A DNA stretch of 64,000 nt from contig OX393565.1 in assembly GCA_947652115.1 (NCBI GenBank), positions 16,147,544 through 16,211,543 on the forward strand, read 5' to 3'. A program made the translations under genes and the position numbers. The DNA comes from Blastomussa wellsi (Eukaryota; Cnidaria; Anthozoa; Scleractinia; Plerogyridae). Under the pieces are notes generated by a model, which saw nothing but the letters and a program-made list of their open reading frames with translations, searched no databases and was not told where the DNA came from. This document shows positions 55,106 through 64,000 of the stretch, in pieces; within the stretch, counting starts at the first letter, position 1; each line of letters opens with the position of its first letter.

Positions 55106-56356
55106 CGCAATGTCAAGAATGCCAAACCCGCAACTGCAACCGCGCCAACAGCGGCAGCTATTTTGTTGTCGAGATGTCTGTCGGAGCCAGCTGATGGCGT
55201 TGGTTCCTTCATCTGCAGCTGTTGGGGGGTTGGCTCTTTTGCTGCTTTGTGAATTGGATTCAAAGGGTGACTGTTTGGCGGGTTTATTTTCGTTTTCCCG
55301 CCGTCCATCAGCCGAAGCGCCGCTTTTTGTGCTTTTGTTTGCCCCGTCGTTGACCCCCAGCTTCATGCCCGGTATCGCTTGTTTCAACCGGTTGTTGTAG
55401 CCAACCTTGCTTTCTGTGTCCGCGCGGGCATCAGCCAGGCCCCCGGGCACACAGCAAGGTTCAACCGTACCTTTGCCTCATCCACCGCCAGTTGCGCTTT
55501 TTGCCAGGTCAGGCTGCCTTATCGCGTCTTCCACCAAGACGAGGAACTCGCTCTGCGCCTCCTTTACGCGCCCCCCTTCGCCCAGGATGCTGCTGTGGAC
55601 GTTGACTTGCGCGCCCAAAATGCAATACACAAAGGCCTCTATCGACTGGTTTATTCGCGACAAACCCGCCTGGGTCAAACCTGCCGAGGTTTTGCTCGCG
55701 AACCAATTGAATGGCTCTTCCGCGGCGTCGTTTCTTATAAAACATACTGAAATTCCCTTTTCTGACGCTTTTGGGTCCTCGTCGTCGAGTTTTGCTTTTG
55801 CCGATGGATAGGGCACGTCCAGTATGAAAGGGTCGCGGCAATAAATGTAAACGCTCCCCAGCCCGTGGTTTGATCCTCGCGTGTAGCGGAAATCGGTTTA
55901 CGGGGGTACGCCGAACTCTGCGCACAATCTTTTGTAAGACGCCACGTCATGGTTGTTGTTGGTCTGACTGAATGTTGGGTCGCCCGGCAACGCGCTCACG
56001 CTTTGGATGTCTCCGAGCTGATGCAGGATGCGCCGAACCGTGAAGTACACGTGGAAGATGTAGAAAGCCCGCACCTGCGGCGGCAGATTCAGCGTTGTGT
56101 GATCTTTGTCAAATACTTCTCGTGAGATTCTGCAACCTGTCGTCGCACACCACACTGCAAAGTTCAGCTGCTGTTCCCAGAAAGATAGATCAGGCCCCGC
56201 TAGCCATTTTTTTGCGGGCTTTGACTCTTCGTTTCGAACTTCTGTTGTTCCTGTTGGAATATCTCTCTGAACATTGTTGTAAAATACTGGTCAGGGGCGA
56301 GATGGTCAAACGCAACAGAATCTGCTTGTGTTTGTGCAGTTTTGAAGATGTTCATC
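55102..56356 (-). pseudogene. large virion-type protein of Polinton 2 (N-terminally shortened, broken)
   Basis: Homolog of 33589-35205. ATG at 56356 (MNIFKTAQ) leads into the region matching about residue 125 of the other copy, so roughly 120 N-terminal residues are gone. NFAVWCATTGCRISREVFD-type block and C-terminal anchor (AAAVGAVAVAGLAFLTLR) remain. Several shifts between 55470 and 56230. Confidence 0.65.
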
Positions 56357-56410
56357 TTTTATTATTCCCCATTATTTTTTAATTAGAAATTTATGTGCAA
56401 CAACAATAAA

Positions 56411-57068
56411 ATGGCCAGAAAACGGTTACACTGTTTACTTTGACAAGCCAATTCAGAAACCGAGTTATATCCGGCTGTTGTCGTGTTCGCTTTATAACTC
56501 GCGGCACAACTTAAGAGAAACGAAGAAAGTGTTTTATGAAAGGAAACGGGAGAAAAAACAAGAAGAAACTCTTTTGCTACCTGGCAACTATGATCTCGAA
56601 AGTAATCAAAACTTATTCAATGAAGGTTTCGTGGAAAAAATATTTTCTGTAACGAGGGGAACATTCGGGAGAACAGTAATCATTGCCCCAAACACACACA
56701 AAATTGGCGCAGAATTTGGTTTTAGTGACAGTTTGAAATTTTTTCTTGACAAAAACGACAATAATGTTGTTTACACACAAATTGTTCTCGATGGTGTAAA
56801 AACTGAGAACTTTCATTTTATCGACTGGGATTTAGTGGACAAAGAGCAGAACCTTTTCAACGGCAAGCACTCAAGTGTTCTTGCGAGCTTTGACATTAAA
56901 GGAAAGCCTTATGAAAAAGTTTTATATCAGAGCGGGGAGCAACATGTTCTGAGGGTCACAAATACAGGCAAAGAAGTGTCAAGTTTCACCATCTCGGTAA
57001 AAAATGAAAATGGCGAACTGTTTGACTTTCACGGGTTCCCAATTCATTTTATTTTAGAGATAAATTGA
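56411..57068 (+). pseudogene. probable minor capsid (jelly-roll-like) protein of Polinton 2
   Basis: ATG at 56411 is out of frame with the body; a shift occurs before 56478, from where the frame is open to the stop at 57068. Blocks LPGNYDLES, NLFNGKHSSVLASFDIKG and GELFDFHGFPIHFILEIN. The last block gives the complete C-terminus that is frameshifted in Polinton 1. Could also be a spike or penton base; not proven. Confidence 0.6.
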
Positions 57069-57084
57069 AATGGTATAATATACC

Positions 57085-57722
57085 ATGTCTTCAGCAAATG
57101 TGTTGCCAAGTGCTCCGCCTGATAATATTTATCCAGGAACTTGCCCTGGAAAGAACCAATTTCCGGCTAACTGAGATCAGCAAAATTGAAAAAGAAATTG
57201 CCGATGAGGCTGAACATTACAGGCTTGTGTTGAAAAAATACAAGAAAGTTCGGAAAGTGATTCACTATTCCGTGGTCTCTCTTGGCACTGTTTCTGCTGC
57301 CCTGTCTTCCGGGGCCGTTGCAAGTTCACTCACTGGTGTCGGAATTGTGGTCGGTGCGCTTGTTGCTGGAATTGCCGCCCTTTCAGGTTTTGCTTCCACA
57401 GGCCTGTCAGTTGTTAACAAGAAGCTGGAAAGGAAAGTTAAAAAAGCACACGAAAATTCATGCTCTGGCACTTGCAAAGCATGACTCAATAAAAAGCTCC
57501 GTCTCTCAAGCTCTTGATGATAACAATGTTTCCGACTCAGAATTCAAACAGATATCTCGTGAAATGCAGAAATATCGTGAACTCAAAGAGAGACTGCCGG
57601 AAAACTTCGCGGAAAAACAGTCCGATTCGCCGGATCTTGAAATGATAAAAAAGCATTTTCGGCAAGAGTTTCGGCAAGAGCTTAGAAAAAAACTGACGAC
57701 GTCCAGCACAAATTTGAACTAA
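57085..57722 (+). pseudogene. KH-E-S-I type accessory protein of Polinton 2
   Basis: Homolog of 36195-36838, start ATG at 57085 after GGTATAATATACC. Shifts near 57140 and at an A-run near 57445. Hydrophobic pair SSLTGVGIVVGALVAGIAAL and the C-terminal coiled coil are conserved. Confidence 0.65.
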
Positions 57723-57852
57723 ACTTTGAGACAAAAAAAAAATCTCTCTCTCTGTTTATGAAATAACGCGTCACGCGATCCGCGATTCCTGATCTCCACT
57801 CCTAATTTGGAGTTTTGCGGCGAATTAAAAACAGAAACTTTATTATAAAAAC

Positions 57853-58014
57853 ATGATTGCGAGCTTTCACTTGTTTGTGCTTTTTTTGTTGGATCTTGCA
57901 ACTCCACAGTGGCAGAAAAATATAAGAAATATCGCACACGAAGTTGTCGAGTGCCTCAACGAAAAAGAGAAACAACAACCTTTTGATGCGCGTATGCAAA
58001 TTTCACGTTCCTGA
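57853..58014 (+). CDS. 53-aa microprotein of Polinton 2
   Basis: Intact short frame: hydrophobic MIASFHLFVLFLLDLA then TPQWQKNIRNIAHEVV. Homologous to the minus-strand 36888-37034 gene of Polinton 1, hence locally inverted. Unknown role. Confidence 0.55.
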   Translation: MIASFHLFVLFLLDLATPQWQKNIRNIAHEVVECLNEKEKQQPFDARMQISRS

Positions 58015-58559
58015 ACAACCCCTAATTCCAGAACGACCACGATTCAGTCTGATTTTTTTTCATGGGTGCTTCAGAATTTTCATGGGCGTTATGTTTGGGG
58101 TGCTTTGCAATGTATAAAAAAAAAAAGTTGTGTCATTTCTATTCACTGTGTCCTGCAATGTCTATTTCTTTATTCCGCCATCGCATGCCGTCAATACTTC
58201 GAAATCAAAACTGTTTGACCCGCATGCCCACCCGTTTATGCTTTTTGCAGGCCAATTGTTTGGTTATCAAAATCCGCCTATCCTCTGGGTAGTCACTCAC
58301 CACCTTGAAGAAGGGTCTGCGAGAGTTGTATTCATTTATATCCGGCCAAGATGCACTGGGTGCACTCTAAACAGAATAGCGCCTTCACAATCCTTTTTCG
58401 TTTTTGGCAGAATGGTGCTGTTAAAATCTCTTGATGTATCTCATTCTAGCCCAGAGTCCTTCTCTCTTTGATTTGCTCTTTGTCTTCCGTGCGCTCTTCG
58501 AACACATTCCGAATTTCTGTTTGTGTTTGTTCTTGCATTTTTTTTCTAAATCAATTTCC
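58015..58559. other. unassigned interval before right inverted repeat
   Basis: No gene recognised. A minus-strand open stretch at about 58370-58230 (RPFFKVVSDYPEDRRI) looks gene-like in composition but has no counterpart in Polinton 1; it may be the remnant of an accessory gene. Confidence 0.35.
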
Positions 58560-58704
58560 GCTAGTTCTTGTTCTAAATTCTGCCACGTTGCTGGTCCAAT
58601 TTCCTTTGCAGCCATCGACAACTTTGATGTGCGAGAATCAGTTGCTTTAGAAAAATATGCAAATCTCTAACTGCTTGCCCTTTTAACAACAAGTTTGCAA
58701 ATCT

Positions 58705-58995
58705 CTAACTGGTTGACATCAGCTCGTGCAAAACACGTTCAAAATTTTTCTCCGCGCTTTTTTGTTTGCGAAGAAGCCGCTGTCTTAGCTTGTTCCAGCC
58801 CCAAGCTAGACATAAAGGGTAATCACACAAAACTCCAACGCCGCAGCTGCGGCATGGTGCGGGCCTTTGCATTCCTCTTATTAACTGAAAGTTGTGCTGC
58901 CCGCAATATACTCCGACACACCGTTTGCCGCAGTTCTCTTTCCGATTTCGCATCAACCACACGCAGTTGTTTGCTCCGCGCACCATTGTATTCAT
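58705..58995 (-). CDS. 96-aa Cys-rich, probably zinc-binding protein in the right inverted repeat
   Basis: Start ATG at 58995 (MNTMVRGANNC). Cys pairs NCGKRC, YCGQH, PCRSCG, LCDYPLC suggest a zinc-ribbon-like fold; the C-terminus is a basic helix (LRQRLLRKQKSAEKNFERVL). A last expected Cys is Trp in both arm copies. The upstream frame is open to 59388 but without gene-like features. Similar Cys-rich proteins occur in other cnidarian elements as far as I recall. Could bind nucleic acid. Confidence 0.58.
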   Translation of the reverse strand: MNTMVRGANNCVWLMRNRKENCGKRCVGVYCGQHNFQLIRGMQRPAPCRSCGVGVLCDYPLCLAWGWNKLRQRLLRKQKSAEKNFERVLHELMSTS

Positions 58996-59357
58996 GGTGT
59001 CGCTCCTTTCTAATTGTGCGAACCGACCGGGAGTTGGCCTTCCTCGCCTGTCCGGTGGAAAACGCACACCCGGCCACCGTTTGTTTCCCGTTTCGAAAGC
59101 TCGCGGCGCTGTTTTGTTTGTATATTGCTTCCTTTTGTTTGCATCTTTCCTTCCTCTTTGCCGAAGACTAGATTTCGATTGTCCGTGTGCGACTCGCTCC
59201 GACTTGTCGGAACTGAGTCTTTCGACGTTTCGTAATCTCGACTTCAGCAATAGGAAGCGACTGCAAACAAAAGGAAGCAATGTGCAAACAATCTGCGCCG
59301 TTGGGAGCTTTCGAAATGGTAACTGCCAACGGCCAGGGGGTTGTCCTTCTTCCGTAA

Positions 59358-59526
59358 GTAGTATGGCCGGGATTAAAAGAATACACACCGTAGATCATCG
59401 CGTTAGTTTCCTATTTCGAAAACCCCCTGGTGCGCGAGGCTCGTGAAGCGAGTTTCAGGGGGTTTTCGAAATTGGAAACTAACGGCGATGATCAGGTGGT
59501 ATTCATTTAATCCCGGCTATACTACT
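59358..59526. repeat. terminal palindrome of Polinton 2, right
   Basis: Mirror of 45999-46175; same base and stem words. Confidence 0.85.
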
Positions 59527-59531
59527 AAAAT

Positions 59532-60653
59532 GGTGCATTTTAGTATACCAACAGAATTAAAATCCCAGTAATTTATATTGCCACCTCAACCAACTCTGCC
59601 TTATGTGGCAACGAATGCGGATTGGCTGTTGCTCAGAAGGTGGTGTAGGTCAATCCAATTCTCATTGTTCCTCACTAGCAAACACAATAGCAATTGTCCG
59701 TTACAAGTTATGGGCCGAAGGCCCAGTGGCCTACTTTTAATGCACTGGATCCCGGATCGGGCGTTCCGAATTGAAACCCTGGCCTGGACACTGCGTTGAT
59801 TTCTTGGACAAACCACCTACCGTAATGTGCCTCTTTTCACTAAGGTGTACAAATGGGTACTGGCAAATTTAATGCTGCTAGGCAGTAACCTTGCGATGGA
59901 CTAGCATTCCATGCAGGGGGGATCAGTCGAAGGTAACCGGGATAAGCTCCGACCTACGTCTGGTATACAGACGTTCTCGTTAAACCTCAGTTGGTTAAGG
60001 CGTCCGATCGGTAATTGGGAGGTCACGCGCTGGAATCCTTTCGGGCGCTCTGATTTTTTTTGTCTCACGCTCGCGGGTATACGTCTTTTAACGACTCATC
60101 TTTGCTTTCTTTTTTTAAAAACTAAAAACCCAACTTACAATATTACGGTTACTAACCAAAATAGAACACAAACAAACAAACATAAACAAAAGCATAAAAC
60201 TAACACTACTAATACAATTAACTAGACTTCTTAATGAACAGAGCTCTAGCGCTAACAGTAATGTCACCTTACGAACAATATTAACACAGAGCAAGAGAAT
60301 ATTGAAATACTTAAAAGTAAAATTAAGATTATAGGTTTAACTTATTAACGACGTTTCCCTTAAACTGATTTTTAACGTATTTAAAAATAGAAATAAAACT
60401 ACTTTAATACATGGAAAAGCATATATGTTACAAATAGATATCGAACTATTATACATTTATATCGCCACATTTGCCAATTACCTAAGCCAGAGAAGGACGT
60501 GAGCTCTGGTCTAACTAACCCCGCCAAAATAACGAACCACAAGAACACAAAGAACAAACAGTTGTGTTGGATGAATCTAGCCACGAATGTGGCAGGTTTA
60601 ATCAAGTGAAAGCTACGAAAACAACACAACGATAAATGTAAACATTTAAACAT
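59532..60653. other. non-coding stretch of copy B after Polinton 2
   Basis: Matches 11194-12488. Contains R1 repeat copy 3 (59850-59975) and the tRNA-like SINE head (59984-60050). No gene supported. Confidence 0.5.
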
Positions 60654-60744
60654 ATTACGCTGGCACCCAGATGTTGTTTCGAGTTCTTCCTTTCGTGTTT
60701 CCCAACGGATTTTCTAGCAAAAGAGAGACTGCTCGCAGTCTACC

Positions 60745-61215
60745 GCGTATCCACTACAATCTACACTCCGATTATATCTGGGGGAGAGGTACTAACTTAC
60801 ATTATTTCTAGGGGAGGGGTGGTCCTAGCCACTTCTTATCCGCGTATCCGCGTATCCACCCCAATCTACACTTACATTATTTCTAGGGGAGGGATGGTCC
60901 TAGCCACTTCTTATCCGCGTATCCACCTCAAACTACACTTACATTATTTTTAGGGGAGGGGTGGTCAAAGCCACATCGTATCCGCGTATCCGCGTATCCA
61001 CTTCACACTACACTTAGATTATTTCTAGGGGAGGGGTGGTCTTAGCCACCGCGTATCCACGTATCCGCGTATCCACTTCACACTATACTTAGTTTATTTC
61101 TAGGGGAGGGGTGGTCTTGGCCACCGCGTATCCACGTATCCGCGTATCCACTTCACACTATACTTATATTATTTCTAGGGGAGGGGTGGTGTTAGCCACC
61201 GCGTATCCAAGTATC
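60745..61215 (+). repeat. 75-bp minisatellite, about 6 copies
   Basis: Unit starts TTATTTCTAGGGGAGGGGTGG, continues with TAGCCAC and two or three GCGTATCC words; starts recur 75 bp apart (one interval is 67). Absent from copy A. The GCGTATCC subrepeat varies in number between units. Confidence 0.88.
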
Positions 61216-61270
61216 CGCACCCTTCAGGAAAGCACCTTTGCAGTGACAGGGTATTCTGCAGTTAATCCAA

Positions 61271-62160
61271 ACTTTCTCCACAAAACGAGGTTGATATACG
61301 ATAGAAGAAAACAGGTTTCTTTCGTTTTTTCAACTGGTTATACTCGAGATTTTGAGGCGAATGTCACGGATACCCGAAACCCACAAACGGCTCTTTAGCA
61401 AGGCAGAAATTAGCCTGTTTTAGATAATTGCTACCGGACTGATATTTAACGGAGAAAAATGATAATTACACCAGCAATAGATGCACAATAATACTTTCTA
61501 AAAATGGTAAAATCAAATCACAGTATTTAAAATTACAAAAGTTACAGCCATTGAAACATGACAATGTTTACGTCATTTGTTAGAGGCGGGCCAAGTGGTA
61601 TAGCAAAAATTTGTCACAATTCTGACTGGTTCTGAGAATCTCTTACATTTTTCCTAAAAGCGTAAGGATAGTTTCCTAAGACTATGAAATAATATTTAGT
61701 GGCATTCGAGAATTCGAAAAGATATCGATGGAGTAAAGGTCCACAAAATCGGCAACCGGCCATATTTACTACCTCAATTACAAATCGCAAACTTCGATTT
61801 TCTTCTATTTATGCAGAAACATACTGGCTTGTTATCATAAGGGAAAGGAATACTTAAAATCTAACGTCAAAATTCCAATGGTTTTACTTTTACGACATTA
61901 TTTCCATGGCACTAAAATAAGCTTATTTCGACTTACTGGGCTTGACCGTAAGAGTTCTTCTTGCTTCGGTTGCTGTCAAACTCTGTCTAAAAGGTCAGTG
62001 CCCCTAAGCAGGTCCGTGGAAAGGGTGTAAATACTCGTATCAATGGTTTTGCTGGTTAACGACGACAACGGCAGAAACAACAGGAAGTAAGAAATCCACC
62101 AAGTTTCCTTTGAAAAACTAGCCGCCAAGTTACCGCTGACCGCATCGACACTAAATTCCG
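61271..62160 (+). repeat. copy B version of the 14036-14800 repeat
   Basis: Matches 14107 onward and, from 61980, also sequence found inverted at 20130-20309 that copy A has lost (about 270 bp). Confidence 0.65.
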
Positions 62161-62249
62161 AAGCAATTGAATTTTAAAATTTGTTTCCCACATAGAAAAG
62201 ATTACAAGTTTAATAAAATGAAAAAGATAAAATTAAATTGAATTAATCT

Positions 62250-63804
62250 GTTAATAGTAGTAAGACGTGGGGAAATCTCGAGGACGCCTAGGGGCTTACG
62301 ACTAGGATATGTACAAAGAAAGATAATGCTCTTTTTATTCAGTGCGGAGAAAATGGAGCGGCGAAGAAGTTGTTTTTCTCCTCCGTTCGAGATAGCGTTT
62401 TTACTCCGGGCCATTTTTAATGAGAAGACTTACTCCCAGCCGGTAGCAATTGGTACACCTGGGTGAAGAGAAGCGCTATGAGAGCGAAGTGTCTTGCCTA
62501 AGAACACAATTCAGTGCCCTAGACCAGCCCTGGCCGGGCCTCAGTCCTGGAGCGCTTAATCCGTTGTCGAACGCACTGACCAATAGGCCACGCTGCCTCT
62601 CATTTTTCCGAGTAGCTTCCAGTTACCAGTCCAACCTTCCAAACCTTTCTAATGAAATTAAAGGAACTTCTTCCGACAATCAAACGAGGAGCAAAATTAC
62701 ACTTATCGTATTTAGTTTTATTTACAAGGCGAAACGAGTGACGCTACATACAGACAGCATTTTGGTTTATGTTGAACGCATGCGGCAAGATTACAGACAT
62801 CAAAGGAATTTAAGAAAAGGAAGCTGCTCTCCAACATAAAGGAAGTAATGATGACCTTACATAATATGGCCTGCGAGGGTGGAGATAATATAGCGCATTG
62901 CTGTGCGGAATTCGTCCTCACGGAAGTAGCACTAGCTGGTCGTCTTCAAAATGGTACTTATGTCTTTTGTTGCTACAGCGTAATAATAACAACAACAATA
63001 TATAAGGAATGCATTTATGTCTAAGAGCTACAAAATTGCTGTAAGAGTTAGCCGTACCAAACATATCTTTAGTATAATTTAGTTGCCAGAAAAGAAAAAT
63101 CTGTTTTGAGTAAAATACAGAATGTTCAAGTACATTTATAAGCCCTACCAGCAGGCGAAATACGGGCATAGAAACTATAAACTAACTCGTGCATTTGTAC
63201 TGTACGAGTACAGTTGCGATGATGAGTGGTTTATCATGATTGTTATTTGTTGTGCTGGTGTTGTTGCTATATAGTGCTGCACTCAGCTTGTGATGCTTGA
63301 ATCAGAACACATTTTCCCCGGGGCAGGGGGGGCGGCAGTTAACCCATGTTTGGGTATAGGGGTGCCGCTGGAGGTTCGAAACCCTGACCCTGTTTAGGAC
63401 CAAAATAACCTCCAACATATACCCTGTTTAGGACAAAGGAAAACGGTTGTGACCGGCTAAATAAATACTGATGCCATACCCTATCCAGCGGCACTCCCCC
63501 GTATAGCCCATATAAGGGAGTATCCCCCTGGGACTTTTTCGCTTGGATTGCGAGACTCCGAGATTTCGATACCGGCTTTCTTTTTTGCGAGCCCGAGATT
63601 CCGAGACTCTAGTTTGTAACGCCGAGATTTCGAGACCCGCTTGAAATTTGTCGAGACATATTTTTGCAAGGACCATCTGTCAACTTGAAGAGCTTCTCCT
63701 TACATTTTTATCGGCGTGTTTTACATTTTGATAGCCTACGTGGCAGTTGATTCCTTTCCACGCGCGCCAAACGAACGATGGAATCTGCCAGCAAACGACA
63801 GCTG
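62250..63804. other. non-coding stretch of copy B
   Basis: Matches 14801-16370 with small indels. No gene supported. Confidence 0.45.
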
Positions 63805-63846
63805 AAACGAGAGAGCGAACGAGCGCGCCTGTTCGCTCTCTCGTTT
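63805..63846. repeat. hairpin at deletion junction, copy B
   Basis: Same 16-bp arms as 16371-16412. Right after it copy B jumps to the equivalent of 17384, inside the hAT-like element. Confidence 0.85.
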
Positions 63847-64000
63847 GCTCGCTGAGTCTTTAGTAGTTTTTACTGTCTTTACTAAAGAAATGTTCCTGGC
63901 CTATCGTCCTTACAGAAATGTAAAGCATGGACAGATTTAGGCACCCCCTTTCTTTCCTTGAAACTTTAAACTTGTTATCACTCCTAGAATGAAGCCTCTA

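Larger units (their letters stand above)
45999..59526. mobile_element. Polinton/Maverick (adintovirus-like) element 2, complete ends
   Basis: Ends AGTAGTATAG(T/C)CGGG and complement; AAAAT repeated at 45994-45998 and 59527-59531 (one base short of the usual 6, perhaps AAAAAT with a lost A). Length 13,528 bp. Comparison with copy A shows precise insertion. Order: polB on plus; integrase, ATPase, capsid on minus; coiled-coil gene plus; large virion gene minus; jelly-roll-like, KHE-type and microprotein genes plus; plus a Cys-rich gene in both inverted repeats. The small membrane gene cluster of Polinton 1 has been deleted. Most genes are broken. Confidence 0.93.
58560..59526 (-). repeat. Polinton 2 right terminal inverted repeat
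   Basis: Inverse of 45999-47075 with some internal deletions; includes a stub of the polB start (58621 leftwards, MAAKEIG) and the intact Cys-rich gene. Confidence 0.9.
38604..64000 (+). repeat. segmental duplication, copy B (carries Polinton 2)
   Basis: Same orientation and order as 3772-17526; position 64000 corresponds to 17526. Differs from copy A by Polinton 2 (45999-59526), a minisatellite at 60654-61270 in place of the LINE region, a deletion of the 16413-17384 equivalent, a missing mariner MITE, and a longer LINE remnant at 43097. Confidence 0.9.

Noticed and set aside
58062..58471. Plus-strand open frames near the right end of Polinton 2
   Set aside because: No counterpart in Polinton 1 and no recognisable domain; the opposite strand looks more gene-like but is also unassigned.

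Overview
The window looks like nuclear DNA of a cnidarian, most likely an anthozoan such as a stony coral. Evidence: spliced genes with GT-AG introns and AATAAA signals, very little host coding sequence, many short palindromic DNA transposons, a tRNA-derived SINE, LINE and Penelope-like remnants, and two Polinton/Maverick (adintovirus-like) elements with the gene set familiar from cnidarian genomes. Species assignment is inference; no marker gene is present.

Layout. 1-2400: a spliced minus-strand gene joining a RING-H2 finger to a C-terminal HECT ubiquitin-ligase domain, with a one-base frameshift in the HECT exon. 2645-3550: interspersed repeat and a 51-bp minisatellite. 3772-17526 (copy A) and 38604-64000 (copy B) are two direct copies of one region, about 1% diverged where I compared them but about 7% in one gene. 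Each copy carries a two-exon gene for a 76-residue secreted peptide (8776-9459 and 43969-44661); a decayed exon of a third copy lies at 21580. 16682-19326 is a non-autonomous hAT-like element. 20868-20990 is a Penelope-like tail.

21964-38121 is Polinton 1 (16.2 kb, 0.43-0.45 kb inverted repeats, 6-bp target duplication ACGTCA). It encodes protein-primed DNA polymerase B, a retrovirus-like integrase, several small membrane proteins, packaging ATPase, major capsid protein, a coiled-coil membrane protein, a large virion-type protein, a probable jelly-roll minor capsid protein and small accessory proteins. The major capsid ORF is intact; polymerase, integrase and most others are broken, and a Penelope-like element and a SINE have landed inside.

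45999-59526 is Polinton 2 (13.5 kb, about 1 kb inverted repeats), inserted in copy B; copy A keeps the empty target site at 11188-11193. Its integrase, capsid, ATPase and accessory genes are close relatives of those in Polinton 1, but its polymerase B is from a very different lineage: the replication module has been exchanged while integration and virion modules were kept. Polinton 2 also has a cysteine-rich gene inside its inverted repeats and strong terminal palindromes. Both elements have direct-repeat arrays just upstream of their polymerase genes. Neither looks functional as it stands.

How the Polinton genes would work together (family knowledge): PolB copies the linear element by protein priming, the integrase inserts it with a 5-6 bp duplication, the FtsK/HerA-type ATPase packages DNA into capsids of hexon-like major and jelly-roll minor proteins, and the membrane proteins probably belong to the particle or its assembly site.
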